Below, piece by piece: positions 44,722 through 53,163 of a DNA stretch of 64,000 bases. Position 1 is the stretch's first letter. Every line of letters starts with the position of its first letter. A program made the translations under genes and the position numbers. Origin of the DNA: Nocardioides sp. Soil805 (lineage in GTDB: Bacteria; Actinomycetota; Actinomycetes; Propionibacteriales; Nocardioidaceae); contig NZ_LMSU01000003.1 of assembly GCF_001429625.1 (NCBI RefSeq), forward strand, positions 1 through 64,000. The letters run 5' to 3'. The notes under the pieces are model-generated. The model was not told the origin of the DNA. It saw only the letters and a list, made by a program, of their open reading frames with translations, and ran no database searches.

Positions 44722-45570
44722 TCAGAAGGTGTGCTCGGGGCCGGGGAAGGTGCCCCCGCGGACGTCGTCGGCGTAGGCCCGGGCGGCGTCGAGCAGCACG
44801 CCGTGGACGTCGGCGTACTGCTTGACGAAGCGCGCCATCCGGCCGGTCCGCAGGCCGAAGGCGTCCTGCCACACCAGCACCTGGCCGTCGCAGCCGCTGC
44901 CCGCGCCGATACCGATGGTCGGGATGACGAGCTCCTTGCTGACCTGCTCGGCGACGTCACCGGGCACCATCTCCATGACCACCGCGAAGGCGCCGGCCTC
45001 CTGGACCGCCCGGGCGTCGGCCAGGACCCGGTCGCCGGTCTCGCCGCGGCCCTGGACGCGGTAGCCGCCCAGGGTGTGCTCGCTCTGGGGCGTGAAGCCG
45101 ATGTGGGCCATGACGGGGATGCCGCCCCGGGTGCACCGCTCGATGACGGGCGCCATCTCGGCCCCGCCCTCGAGCTTGACCGCGTGGGCGCCGGCCTCCT
45201 TCATGAAGCGGACGGCGGTGAGGTAGCCCTGCTCGGGGCTGGCCTGGTAGCTGCCGAAGGGCAGGTCCCCGACGACCATCGCGCGGTTGACGCTGCGGGC
45301 GACGGCGCGGGTGAGGGGGAGCAGCTCGTCGACGGTCACGGGCAGCGAGGTCTCGTTGCCGTAGACGTTGTTGGAGGCGGAGTCACCGACGAGCAGCAGG
45401 TCGATGCCGGCCTCGTCGAAGGTCGCCGCGGTGTACATGTCGTAGGCCGTGAGCATGGTGATCTTCTCGCCGCGCTCCTTCATCTCCCGCAGGTGATGGG
45501 TGCGGACCTTCTTGACCGGGGCCGCCGCCTTCGGGGCTCCGGTGCCGTACGGCGCCGTCTCGTCGCTCAT
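44722..45570 (-). CDS. panB: 3-methyl-2-oxobutanoate hydroxymethyltransferase
   Basis: The 282-residue enzyme makes ketopantoate from 2-oxoisovalerate and methylene-tetrahydrofolate, the first committed step of pantothenate and CoA synthesis. Characteristic motifs are [34 protein letters not shown] (metal-binding Asp), [21 protein letters not shown] and [19 protein letters not shown]. The ATG at 45570 has GAGGAGAG 6 nt upstream. In mycobacteria panB lies near glnA2 and glnE; here it is about 11 kb from them. No panC or panD is next to it. Confidence 0.96.
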   Translation of the reverse strand: MSDETAPYGTGAPKAAAPVKKVRTHHLREMKERGEKITMLTAYDMYTAATFDEAGIDLLLVGDSASNNVYGNETSLPVTVDELLPLTRAVARSVNRAMVVGDLPFGSYQASPEQGYLTAVRFMKEAGAHAVKLEGGAEMAPVIERCTRGGIPVMAHIGFTPQSEHTLGGYRVQGRGETGDRVLADARAVQEAGAFAVVMEMVPGDVAEQVSKELVIPTIGIGAGSGCDGQVLVWQDAFGLRTGRMARFVKQYADVHGVLLDAARAYADDVRGGTFPGPEHTF

Positions 45571-45679
45571 GGTGCTCTCCTCGTGACATCTCGCAGCTCC
45601 CCGGTGGAGTCCACGGACCACCAGTCAGGCTAGTGCTGCCTGCTCGCGCCGGCAGTGTGGCGAGGGTCACGCGCCCCGG

Positions 45680-46219
45680 TCACCCGAGGTAGGCCACGTA
45701 GTCCTCGGGCGGGGCGCTCCCGGCGAAGTCGTCGCCGTCCTCGATGCCAGCGATGCCCATGCGCAGGTTGAGCCCGGCCCCCTTCTCCTCGGCGGTCAAC
45801 AGCGAGGCCTCGACGATCACCGACAGGTCGTCCTTGGCACCGGTCACGCGCTTCTGGGCGTCGTTGGTCTCGACGGTGTAGCCGTGCTCCTCCAGCACCG
45901 ACTCCGCGGTCGCCAGCGACTGCGACAGCGTGCCGGACGGCCGGGCGAGGGAGCCGCTCGCGGTGTAGTCCCAGATGCCGAACCCGCCGCGCTCGACGAA
46001 GCCGGCCTGCATGCCGTTGAGCCGGCCCCCGAGCTCGCCGACGAGGTCGGGGAGCAGGGACCGGGCCTCGGTGTCGGCCTCGGACTTGGCCGACCGGGCG
46101 TCGAGTCCGCCGGTGGATCCGCTGCCCTCCCCGGTGGCACCCGTGTCGGAGGCCCCGCTGTCGGAGCTGCACGCGGAGAGGAGGAGCACGACGACCAGCC
46201 CGAGAACGATGCGCGTCAT
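45680..46219 (-). CDS. Lipoprotein downstream of the DUF1023 hydrolase
   Basis: The 179-residue protein has a lipoprotein signal peptide with lipobox LLLSAC (Cys17), then a Ser/Gly/Asp-rich linker and a compact domain containing ARSLLPDLVGELGGRL, GFGIWDYTASGS and an acidic final part. I do not recognise a family. It begins 41 bp after the DUF1023 hydrolase stop on the same strand and is probably in one operon with it. A cell-surface anchor, immunity or chaperone-like partner to the hydrolase is possible, but this is inference. Confidence 0.72.
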   Translation of the reverse strand: MTRIVLGLVVVLLLSACSSDSGASDTGATGEGSGSTGGLDARSAKSEADTEARSLLPDLVGELGGRLNGMQAGFVERGGFGIWDYTASGSLARPSGTLSQSLATAESVLEEHGYTVETNDAQKRVTGAKDDLSVIVEASLLTAEEKGAGLNLRMGIAGIEDGDDFAGSAPPEDYVAYLG

Positions 46220-46230
46220 GGCCGCCACCC

Positions 46231-46268
46231 TAGGCCTCACGGCCCCCGTCACCGTAGGCCTCACGGCC
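46231..46268. repeat. 14-bp direct repeat at the hydrolase stop codon
   Basis: TAGGCCTCACGGCC occurs at 46231-46244 and again at 46255-46268, 24 bp apart. The second copy includes the stop codon of the DUF1023 gene. It looks like a small local duplication. Confidence 0.7.
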
Positions 46269-48126
46269 ACATGTCCTTGAAGTCGTCGACCCGGTCGCCG
46301 ACCCAGTCCTTGCCGCCGTTGTAGGCGTCCTCGATCTCCTGGCGGCCCTCCTCGACCTCCTTCTCCACCTGGTGGACCACCTCGTCCTTGGCCCAGTCGA
46401 AAGCCATGTCGTTGGCGTCCTGGGTGCGACCGCCGGTGACCTCGGGCTCGTCTCCGCGGACGATCGCGGTCAGGTTGTCGAGGGACTGCTGGTTGGTCTC
46501 GGGGTTGAAGTAGGACGTGTGGTTCTCCACGCCCTGGCCGAGGTCGTCGGCGTGGAACTCCTCGCCGGGCGCCACCGGGAAGACCGTGGCCCCGAAGTCG
46601 GCCTGGGCGGGGTCCTTGCCCATCCCGAGGTCGCCGTCGCGGCCGAGCCAGGTGACGAAGTCGTTGTCGGCGGCGCCGACGTACACCTTGCCCGCGGGCA
46701 TCCCGAGGTCGCCGACGCTGTTGACGTCGTCGCCGCCGGCCCCGGGGCTGCCGATCAGGGTCAGCGAGTCGGCGTCGAGGCCGTGGTCGTGCGCACCGTG
46801 GGCGGCGGTCGTCGAGCCGTAGCTGTGGCCGATCACCGACAGGTGGGACCGGTCGCCCTCGTCGGTGGCGCGCAGGCCGTCGACGAAGTCGGCCAGGCCC
46901 GCCCCGCCCTCGATGGCCTTGTCCTCGCGCACGACGCTGCCCATGTCGAGGCCGTCGCCGGGCCAGTCGAGGGCGTTCTCGGGGTTCCAGCTCGGGGCGT
47001 CGTAGCCCATCCACGCGATGGTGGCGGCGGACTCGCGGTTGCGGATGGCCTGCTGGTAGAGGGTGTAGGCGTCCTTCGCGTTGCCGGGGATGGTGGTGCC
47101 GTCGTTGGTGATGCCCGGCACGATGACGGCCGTGTTGTCGGCGGTGTCCGGGTCGCCGTACCCCACCGCCACGGCGCCGTCGCCGCCGAACGCGCCCGGC
47201 TGGTAGACGATCAGGTTGACGTCGACGGGGTCGCCGACGCCGTCGCCGTCGAGGTCGGGCAGTCCCGACGTGGTCGGGATGTCGAGGGAGGTCTGCGCGG
47301 CGTTGGCACGGTCGAGCAGCCGCTGCTCCTCCTCGCTCAGGTCCTCACCGGCCTCCTTCTTGGCGTTGAGGCGGTCGAGGTCGCGGTCCAGCGAGGTGCG
47401 GTTGGCCTCGTCGCGGTCCCCGGTCGGGATGCCGTTGGTGTTGCCGATGAGGTCAGGGTCGCTGATCTTCAGGGCCTCCCGCTCGGCGCGGGTCAGCCCC
47501 TTCCACCAGTCATTGATGGCATCGGGGTCGCCGCCGAGCGCGGTGAGCTCGTCGCGCAGGGCAGCGACGTCGGTGGTGTCGCGGTCCGCGGCGTCGCGGC
47601 CCTCGCCCGTCGTGTCGACGGCCTGGAAGGCGGCGATGAGCCTGTCCTCAGCGGCGGTCACGTCGTCCCAGAACCCGGTGATGTCGTCGACGAGCCGGTC
47701 GGCCCGGGTCTGGAGGGCCCGCGACTCCGCCTCGAGGGTGTCGACGTCGTCGGCGGTGGAGCCCTCGATCCGGGTCCGGAGGTCGTCGATGTCCTGGTTG
47801 AGGTCGGAGCGCCGGGACTCCAGCCGGGTGCGCCGGGCGGTCAGCTCGACGACCTTGTCGACGTAGGTGTCGCAGGCGGCGGCCACGCGGGTGAAGGCGG
47901 CCGTGGCCGCCGAGGTGTCCTGGGCGTAGCCGGTCATGGCGTGGTCCGCCGCCTCCGCGGCGTCACCGGTCCAGTCGTCGGGGGCGCCGTGGGCGGTCAT
48001 CCACTCGGCGACGTCGGACATCGTCGTGCCGGTCGAGCGCAGGCCGGTGGTCACCGACGACGCGGCGGCGGTGGCATCCATCTCCTCGATGGCCGCGACG
48101 TGCGCGGGCACCATGATCGTGGTCAT
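46261..48126 (-). CDS. Alpha/beta hydrolase of the DUF1023 family with long coiled-coil N-terminus
   Basis: The 621-residue protein has an N-terminal helical region (about 1-130, WXG-like, with AAEAADHAMTGYAQDTSAA), a coiled-coil stretch (about 130-170, ESRRSDLNQDIDDL) and a mixed linker. The C-terminal DUF1023 alpha/beta hydrolase domain has nucleophile Ser435 in GHSYGS, then a DNDF acid candidate (VGAADNDFV) and His in ENHTSYF. There is no Sec signal, but the WXG-like N-terminus could direct it to a type VII secretion system. Its ATG overlaps the stop of the small WXG-like gene (TGATG), so the two are co-translated. It is predicted to be an esterase or lipase. Confidence 0.82.
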   Translation of the reverse strand: MTTIMVPAHVAAIEEMDATAAASSVTTGLRSTGTTMSDVAEWMTAHGAPDDWTGDAAEAADHAMTGYAQDTSAATAAFTRVAAACDTYVDKVVELTARRTRLESRRSDLNQDIDDLRTRIEGSTADDVDTLEAESRALQTRADRLVDDITGFWDDVTAAEDRLIAAFQAVDTTGEGRDAADRDTTDVAALRDELTALGGDPDAINDWWKGLTRAEREALKISDPDLIGNTNGIPTGDRDEANRTSLDRDLDRLNAKKEAGEDLSEEEQRLLDRANAAQTSLDIPTTSGLPDLDGDGVGDPVDVNLIVYQPGAFGGDGAVAVGYGDPDTADNTAVIVPGITNDGTTIPGNAKDAYTLYQQAIRNRESAATIAWMGYDAPSWNPENALDWPGDGLDMGSVVREDKAIEGGAGLADFVDGLRATDEGDRSHLSVIGHSYGSTTAAHGAHDHGLDADSLTLIGSPGAGGDDVNSVGDLGMPAGKVYVGAADNDFVTWLGRDGDLGMGKDPAQADFGATVFPVAPGEEFHADDLGQGVENHTSYFNPETNQQSLDNLTAIVRGDEPEVTGGRTQDANDMAFDWAKDEVVHQVEKEVEEGRQEIEDAYNGGKDWVGDRVDDFKDMWP

Positions 48127-48449
48127 CAGGGGCCCACCGTCGGGGAGACGTTGCGGTCGGTCCACGACATCAGCTGCTGGCTGCGCTCGATGACGTCCTG
48201 GTCGGCCTGCTGGAAGAGCAGCGAGGCGTCGCGGAGCGACTGGGCGTGGTCGGCCGCGGCGTCCTCGAGGCGCTTGACCTCCTTCATCCACGCATCGATG
48301 AAGGCCTGCGCAGCGGGTTGGACGCGTGCCCCCAGCAGGGACGCGTCGACCTCGCCGAGGGACTTGCGACCGCCCCGCACGACCTCGCCCTGGTCCTCCC
48401 AGGACTGGGCCGAGCGGCTGAGGGCCTCGAGGTAGACGTAGAGGCTCAT
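48126..48449 (-). CDS. Small WXG100-like helical protein
   Basis: The 107-residue protein is all helical with two long helices around a central turn. The turn reads AFIDAWMKEVKRL, similar to the W-x-G turn of ESX/WXG100 proteins but with Met in place of Gly. It is the size of ESAT-6-like proteins. Members usually form a hairpin dimer secreted by type VII systems. It overlaps the upstream gene by ATGA and the downstream hydrolase by TGATG, so three proteins are made together. The family call rests on length, helicity and the Trp turn only. Confidence 0.6.
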   Translation of the reverse strand: MSLYVYLEALSRSAQSWEDQGEVVRGGRKSLGEVDASLLGARVQPAAQAFIDAWMKEVKRLEDAAADHAQSLRDASLLFQQADQDVIERSQQLMSWTDRNVSPTVGP

Positions 48450-48979
48450 GCGTCGGACTCCTGTCCGGCGCCGATCTCGGCGTGCAGTTCGGCGTGCAGG
48501 TCGGCCGGCACGTGCAGGGCGTCGCTGGTGATCGTGACCGAGACGGAGTCGTCCGAGGCCGAGGCGACCAGCTCGAAGGGTCCGGCGACCCCACGCACCC
48601 GGGGGCTGCCGTCGGCGGCGGGCCGGGGCTCCCAGCCGAGGTGGACGAGCGTGTTGGCGAGGCGGCGCAGCAGGGGGACCCCACCCTCGTCACCGAGGTC
48701 GCCGAACGCGGCTGCGGTGACCCAGCGGCGTACCTCCGGGTGGTCCTGGCCCCACCAGTAGTCGGCCCTCGCGGTGGGCTCGCGGTCCAGCCGCTCGCCC
48801 AGCGTGGTGAGCACCCGGTCGGCGTGCTGCATCCGTGAGCGGCACTGGGCGGCCGTGGCGGCGGGCGCGTCGAGGGGCCGGACGGGCGGCAGCATCACGA
48901 TGTCGACGTCGGGGTGCCGCTCGCGGAGCTCGCGCAGCATCGGGTCGGCCAGGGCCGGGTCGGGAGGGAGCGTTGCCAT
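48446..48979 (-). CDS. Uncharacterised 177-residue protein heading the WXG-like operon
   Basis: The 177-residue protein begins MATLPPDPALADPML behind a GGAGGGAGC ribosome binding site. It contains VDIVMLPPVRPLD, a helical centre (RMQHADRVLTTLGERLD, then ADYWWGQDHPEVRRWV) and a short beta C-terminus (VSVTITSDALHVPADLHAEL). I recognise no domain. Its stop overlaps the next gene (ATGA), so it belongs with the WXG-like protein and the hydrolase. A chaperone or accessory role is possible, by position only. Confidence 0.65.
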   Translation of the reverse strand: MATLPPDPALADPMLRELRERHPDVDIVMLPPVRPLDAPAATAAQCRSRMQHADRVLTTLGERLDREPTARADYWWGQDHPEVRRWVTAAAFGDLGDEGGVPLLRRLANTLVHLGWEPRPAADGSPRVRGVAGPFELVASASDDSVSVTITSDALHVPADLHAELHAEIGAGQESDA

Positions 48980-49048
48980 GCCCCTCTTGTTCCGCGCGCG
49001 GCTGCGCCTCAAACCCGGGTTCGTCCGGCTGTGGAGGGCCGCCGTGGG

Positions 49049-49930
49049 TCAGGCCAGGGGGAGCGGGTGGGAGACGGTGACGCTCGTCGTACGGGTGGTG
49101 TAGCCGAGACGGGTGTTGAGGCTGCGCATGGCGTCGTTGCCCGTCTGCGTCCAGGTGTAGACCTCGTCGAGCCCGTGGATGCTCGCCCACTCGAGGGCGC
49201 GGAGCTTGAGGTGGACGGCGAGGCCGCGGCCGCGCCAGTCACGGCGTACGGCGGTCAGGGCGTTCTCGGCCCGCCACGCCTGGTCGGCGTCGCGGAGCAG
49301 GCCGGCACAGCCGACCACCTCGCCACCGTGCAGGGCGAGGAACATCGGGTCGCCCGCCCAGCTGGTGGCCCACTGCTCGGGGGTGATGTCGAGGGGGGTG
49401 TCGACGGCGAAGCCGGCCAGGGCCTCACGACCGAACGTCTCGAAGGACGCCTCCCACAGGCCGGGGTTCTCGGACGCCGTCACGACCTCCACGCCGGGCG
49501 GCGGTGAGGGCGGTGCCGGCTCGTCCCCGACCGTGCGGACCTGCTCGACCTCGCGGTTGACCTCGACGAACCCGAAGTGCTGCGCGAAGACGAGCGAGCC
49601 CTCGTCGTCGACCCGGACGCGGAGGGACGGGAGGCCCAGCGCGCTGCCGTGCTCGGCGAGGGCGAGCAGGAGCGCCGTGCCGGCTCCGCGGCGACGGTGC
49701 TCGGGGTGCACGCGCGGGGCGGCGAAGGCGCTGTCGGCCGACTCGCCGCGCCCGGCCAAGCCGGAGCCGACCACGGTCCCGCCCTCGCGGGCGAGGAGCA
49801 GCAGCCGGTCGGGGGAGTCCTGGGCACGGAGCTCCTCGACGGTGCTGCACCGCTCGTAGGGGAGCACGGCCATCCGGATCGACCGCCAGGCCTCGTAGTC
49901 GGCGTCGGTGACGCAGCGGGACAGCTCCAT
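49049..49930 (-). CDS. Tandem GNAT-domain acetyltransferase
   Basis: The 293-residue protein has two GNAT-like units. The first (about 1-140) has the acetyl-CoA loop EHRRRGAGTAL and HFGFVEVNREVE; the second (about 150-290) has RRDWRGRGLAVHLK and MRSLNTRLGY. Both loops fit the Q/R-x-x-G-x-G/A rule, although one domain may have lost catalysis, as in other double-GNAT proteins such as mycothiol synthase. Substrate is unknown; it is too short and too different to call mycothiol synthase. The gene stands alone on the minus strand. Confidence 0.83.
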   Translation of the reverse strand: MELSRCVTDADYEAWRSIRMAVLPYERCSTVEELRAQDSPDRLLLLAREGGTVVGSGLAGRGESADSAFAAPRVHPEHRRRGAGTALLLALAEHGSALGLPSLRVRVDDEGSLVFAQHFGFVEVNREVEQVRTVGDEPAPPSPPPGVEVVTASENPGLWEASFETFGREALAGFAVDTPLDITPEQWATSWAGDPMFLALHGGEVVGCAGLLRDADQAWRAENALTAVRRDWRGRGLAVHLKLRALEWASIHGLDEVYTWTQTGNDAMRSLNTRLGYTTRTTSVTVSHPLPLA

Positions 49931-50002
49931 GCCTGCACGGTAGGACGAGCGTCAACCGGATTCGCCACGGTGCCGCCGCGGCGTGCAGAGGGTGCGGGGT
50001 TC

Positions 50003-50194
50003 AGGTGTCAGGAACTGCCCGGTCAGCGGGACTGAGGTGTCAGGAACTGCCCGGTCGGCGGGACTGAGGTGTCAGGAACTGCCCGGTCGGCGGGACTGAG
50101 GTGTCAGGAACTGCCCGGTCGGCGGGATCCAGGTGTCAGGAACTGCCCGGTCGGCGGGGTCCAGGTGTCAGGTAGCGCCCGGTCGGCGGAGGAG
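50003..50194. repeat. Six-copy 32-nt tandem repeat upstream of nadE
   Basis: Six head-to-tail units of exactly 32 nt start at 50003, 50035, 50067, 50099, 50131 and 50163. The first five differ at only a few positions (GTCAGGAACTGCCCGGTC is the core); the sixth is diverged. There are no spacers, so it is not a CRISPR array. Units contain CAG-GAA-CTG and CCCG-CGGG dyads. The array ends 10 nt before the nadE -10 hexamer. Confidence 0.9.
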
Positions 50195-50203
50195 CGCGGA
50201 CCC

Positions 50204-50209
50204 TAGAGT
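50204..50209 (+). promoter_or_regulatory. Candidate -10 element of nadE
   Basis: TAGAGT lies 6 nt before the GTG of nadE, with no Shine-Dalgarno; the sixth tandem-repeat unit covers the expected -35 region. Confidence 0.5.
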
Positions 50210-50215
50210 GACCGC

Positions 50216-52243
50216 GTGGACTTCTACTCCGCCTACGCCCAGGGCTTCGCGCGGGTCGCGGCCATCACCGTGCCGGTCGCGATCGCCGATCCGGCGGCCA
50301 ACGCCGAGCGCGTGATCGCGGAGGCGCGGCAGGCGCACGAGGAGCACGTGGCCGTCGCGGTGTTCCCGGAGCTGGGGCTCAGCGGCTACTCGATCGACGA
50401 CCTGTTCCTGCAGGACACCCTGCTCGACGGCGTACGACGCGCCATCGACGCCATCGTGTCGGCCAGCGTCGACCTGCTGCCCGTCCTCGTGGTCGGTGCC
50501 CCGCTGGCCCGGGGCAACCGGGTCTACAACTGCGCCGTCGTCATCCACCGCGGCGAGGTCCTGGGCGTGGCGCCCAAGTCCTACCTGCCCAACTACCGCG
50601 AGTTCTACGAGCGCCGGTGGTTCGCGCCCGGCGACGACACCCACGGCGAGTACATCGAGGTCAACGACGACGAGGTGCCGTTCGGCCCGGACCTGATCTT
50701 CCGTGCCACCGACGTGGAGGGCCTCGACCTGCACGTGGAGATCTGCGAGGACATGTGGGTCCCGGTCCCGCCGAGCGCGGAGGCGGCGCTCGCGGGGGCG
50801 ACGGTGCTGGTCAACCTGTCCGGCAGCCCGATCACGGTCGGGCGGGCTGAGGACCGACGGCTGCTGGTGCGCAGCGCGAGCGCGCGCTGCTCGGCGGCGT
50901 ACGTCTTCGCGGCCGCGGGCCAGGGCGAGTCGACCACCGACCTCAGCTGGGACGGCCAGACGATGGTCTACGAGTGCGGCGACCTGCTGGCGGAGGGCGA
51001 GCGCTTCCCCGCCGACGCCGTGCACACCGTCGCGGACGTCGACCTCGACCGGCTCCGCCAGGAGCGGCTGCGGCAGGGCAGCTTCGACGACAACCGGCGC
51101 GGGGCCGGGGACAACGACTTCCGCATCGTCGACTTCGACCTCGAGCCGCCCAGCGGCGACATCGGGCTGCGGCGCAAGGTCGACCGCTTCCCCTTCGTGC
51201 CCGACGACGCCGAGCGCCTCGCGCTCGACTGCTACGAGGCCTACAACATCCAGGTCTCCGGGCTCGAGCGGCGGATCGTGGCGATCGGCGCGCCCAAGGC
51301 GGTCATCGGCGTCAGCGGCGGCCTGGACTCCACGCACGCCCTGATCGTGGCGGCCAAGGCGATGGACCGCCTCGGTCGCCCGCGCAGCGACATCCACGCC
51401 TTCACGATGCCGGGCTTCGCGACCGGCGCGACGACGAAGTCCTACGCCACCCGGCTGAGCAACGCGCTCGGCGTGACGTTCGAGGAGATCGACATCCGGC
51501 CGGCGGCCGAGCAGATGCTGGCGGACCTCGGCCACCCCTACGCGGACGGCGAGAAGGTCTACGACGTCACCTTCGAGAACGTCCAGGCCGGGCTGCGCTA
51601 CGACTACCTCTTCCGCCTCGCCAACCACCGCGGCGGCATCGTCGTGGGGACCGGCGACCTCAGCGAGCTCGCGCTCGGCTGGTGCACCTACGGCGTGGGC
51701 GACCAGATGTCGCACTACACGGTCAACGCCGGCGTGCCCAAGACCCTCGTCCAGCACCTCATCCGCTGGGTGATCTCGCACGGCGAGTTCGACGAGGACA
51801 CCAACCAGGTGCTCGGCGAGATCCTCACCCAGGAGATCACCCCCGAGCTGATCCCGATCGAGGACGGCCAGAAGCCGCAGGCCACCGAGGACTCCGTCGG
51901 TCCCTACAACCTCCAGGACTTCACCCTCTTCCACGTCGTACGACGCGGCTACCGGCCCAGCAAGATCGCCTTCCTCGCCTGGCACGCGTGGCGCGACGCG
52001 GACGCGGGGGAGTGGCCGCCCGGGTTCCCCGAGGACGCGCACGTCGCCTACGACCTGGCGACCGTGAAGCACTGGCTCGAGGTGTTCGTGAAGCGGTTCT
52101 TCGCCAACCAGTTCAAGCGCTCCGCGCTGCCCAACGGTCCCAAGGTCAGCGCCGGCGGGACGATGAGCCCCCGCGGGGACTGGCGGATGCCGAGCGACGC
52201 CAGCGCGGCCGCCTGGCTCGCCGAGCTCGAGCGCGTCCCTTAA
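50216..52243 (+). CDS. nadE: Glutamine-dependent NAD+ synthetase
   Basis: The 675-residue enzyme combines a glutaminase (nitrilase-fold) domain and a synthetase domain. It converts deamido-NAD to NAD+ with glutamine and ATP. The glutaminase triad is Glu52 ([10 protein letters not shown]), Lys121 ([12 protein letters not shown]) and Cys177 (ICEDMW), nearly the mycobacterial numbering. The synthetase P-loop is GVSGGLDS near residue 360. Full-length two-domain enzymes are about 670-680 residues, so it is intact. The GTG at 50216 is preceded by a -10-like TAGAGT and no ribosome binding site. A tandem repeat lies directly upstream of it. Confidence 0.97.
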   Translation: MDFYSAYAQGFARVAAITVPVAIADPAANAERVIAEARQAHEEHVAVAVFPELGLSGYSIDDLFLQDTLLDGVRRAIDAIVSASVDLLPVLVVGAPLARGNRVYNCAVVIHRGEVLGVAPKSYLPNYREFYERRWFAPGDDTHGEYIEVNDDEVPFGPDLIFRATDVEGLDLHVEICEDMWVPVPPSAEAALAGATVLVNLSGSPITVGRAEDRRLLVRSASARCSAAYVFAAAGQGESTTDLSWDGQTMVYECGDLLAEGERFPADAVHTVADVDLDRLRQERLRQGSFDDNRRGAGDNDFRIVDFDLEPPSGDIGLRRKVDRFPFVPDDAERLALDCYEAYNIQVSGLERRIVAIGAPKAVIGVSGGLDSTHALIVAAKAMDRLGRPRSDIHAFTMPGFATGATTKSYATRLSNALGVTFEEIDIRPAAEQMLADLGHPYADGEKVYDVTFENVQAGLRYDYLFRLANHRGGIVVGTGDLSELALGWCTYGVGDQMSHYTVNAGVPKTLVQHLIRWVISHGEFDEDTNQVLGEILTQEITPELIPIEDGQKPQATEDSVGPYNLQDFTLFHVVRRGYRPSKIAFLAWHAWRDADAGEWPPGFPEDAHVAYDLATVKHWLEVFVKRFFANQFKRSALPNGPKVSAGGTMSPRGDWRMPSDASAAAWLAELERVP

Positions 52244-52282
52244 CCCGCCCTTAGCAGTCGCATGGTTCGCGCTTAGCGAGCC
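52239..52282 (+). promoter_or_regulatory. Four 11-nt direct repeats, likely response-regulator box
   Basis: CTTAACCCGCC (52239), CTTAGCAGTCG (52250), CATGGTTCGCG (52261, degenerate) and CTTAGCGAGCC (52272) are in strict 11-nt phase. Eleven-nt head-to-tail repeats are the classical site architecture of OmpR/PhoB-family response regulators. The array begins inside the nadE stop and ends 44 bp before the next gene; such a regulator is encoded about 2 kb downstream. Confidence 0.65.
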
Positions 52283-52326
52283 CTCGACGAGTCTCCTTCC
52301 CGTCACACCGACCGAAGGAGACCGCA

Positions 52327-52707
52327 GTGAACCGCACCAGGATCGTCATCGCCACCGTCGCAGCCCTCGTCGTCGTCGCCGTCGTGGGCGGCCTCGTGTG
52401 GTGGCAGACCGGCGACGACGAGGTCCGTCAGGCCGGGTCGTGCGACGGGGCGTCGTACACCCTCGAGAGCGACCGCGAGGACGACACCACCGAGGTGTCG
52501 TTCGAGGTCCAGGCAGGCGAGCCCGGGCAGACGTGGGACGTGCGCATCGAGCACGCCGGCGAGACCCTCGTCGAGGGCTCCCGCACCACCGACGAGGACG
52601 CCGAGATCGACGTCGACGCCTACCTGCCGCAGGACGCCACCGGCGAGGTCACCGCGACCGCCACCGAGGGCGACCGGACCTGCACCGCCACCCTCAGCGC
52701 CGGCTGA
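52327..52707 (+). CDS. Membrane-anchored or secreted small protein, copy 1 of a paralogue pair
   Basis: The 126-residue protein has an N-terminal hydrophobic helix (IVIATVAALVVVAVVGGLVWW) followed by an acidic beta-rich domain with Cys (GSCDGASYTLESDRE and RTCTATL) that may form a disulfide. It shares its layout with the next gene: G-x-C, a DRE block, a FEV-x-AG strand, W near the middle and a DVDxY/W block. The GTG start sits behind GAAGGAG. No family is known. Placement under the 11-nt repeat array suggests control by a response regulator. Confidence 0.75.
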   Translation: MNRTRIVIATVAALVVVAVVGGLVWWQTGDDEVRQAGSCDGASYTLESDREDDTTEVSFEVQAGEPGQTWDVRIEHAGETLVEGSRTTDEDAEIDVDAYLPQDATGEVTATATEGDRTCTATLSAG

Positions 52708-52745
52708 GCCGCGCCCACCCCCGATCCAGACACCCAGGAGACGCC

Positions 52746-53147
52746 ATGAAGACCGCCACCCGCCTCACCGCCCTCACCGGGGTCGCGACCCTGCTCGCCG
52801 CGCCCCTCGCCCTCGCCGTCACCGCCCCGGCGCACGCCGACGTCGACCGCGGCGGCGCGTGCGGCACCGGCCGCCACGAGCTCAGCGTCGACCGCGAACG
52901 ACGTTCCGGCCAACAGGGCTTCGAGGTCGACGCCGGCCTCGAGGGCGTCGCGCCGTTCTCCCGGTGGACCCTCGTGGTCCGCCACGACGGGGGCCGCGTC
53001 GTCACGACCACCCGCACCGCAGACGACGAGGGCGACGTCGACGTCGACACCTGGCGCCGCAACACCGCGGGCAGGGACACGTTCTCGTTCACGGCCACGC
53101 AGGTCGGCGGTTCCACCCGCTGCGGCACCAGCATCACCGTCCGCTGA
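52746..53147 (+). CDS. Secreted small protein, copy 2 of the paralogue pair
   Basis: The 133-residue protein has a cleavable signal peptide (LTGVATLLAAPLALAVTAPAHA) and a beta-rich mature part with a Cys pair (GGACGTG and STRCGTS). It shares GxC, DRERR, FEVDAG, W-x-x-x-V-x-HDG and DVDVDTW blocks with the preceding gene and is 38 bp downstream of it. The two were probably duplicated and are likely co-transcribed. Role unknown. It converges on the histidine kinase gene after 16 bp. Confidence 0.78.
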   Translation: MKTATRLTALTGVATLLAAPLALAVTAPAHADVDRGGACGTGRHELSVDRERRSGQQGFEVDAGLEGVAPFSRWTLVVRHDGGRVVTTTRTADDEGDVDVDTWRRNTAGRDTFSFTATQVGGSTRCGTSITVR

Positions 53148-53163
53148 CCCCGACCCCACGGCC

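Noticed and set aside
46261..48693. 810-codon version of the DUF1023 gene starting at 48693
   Set aside because: The extra N-terminus overlaps two real genes with good ribosome binding or coupling signals and is Pro/Arg-rich; the start at 48126 overlaps the preceding stop as in operons.
49049..49930. Mycothiol synthase (mshD) identity for the tandem GNAT protein
   Set aside because: The double-GNAT layout fits, but length and the acetyl-CoA loops are not specific and no mycothiol gene is nearby.
50003..50194. CRISPR array
   Set aside because: The 32-nt units are directly abutting with no spacers, and no cas gene is in the window.
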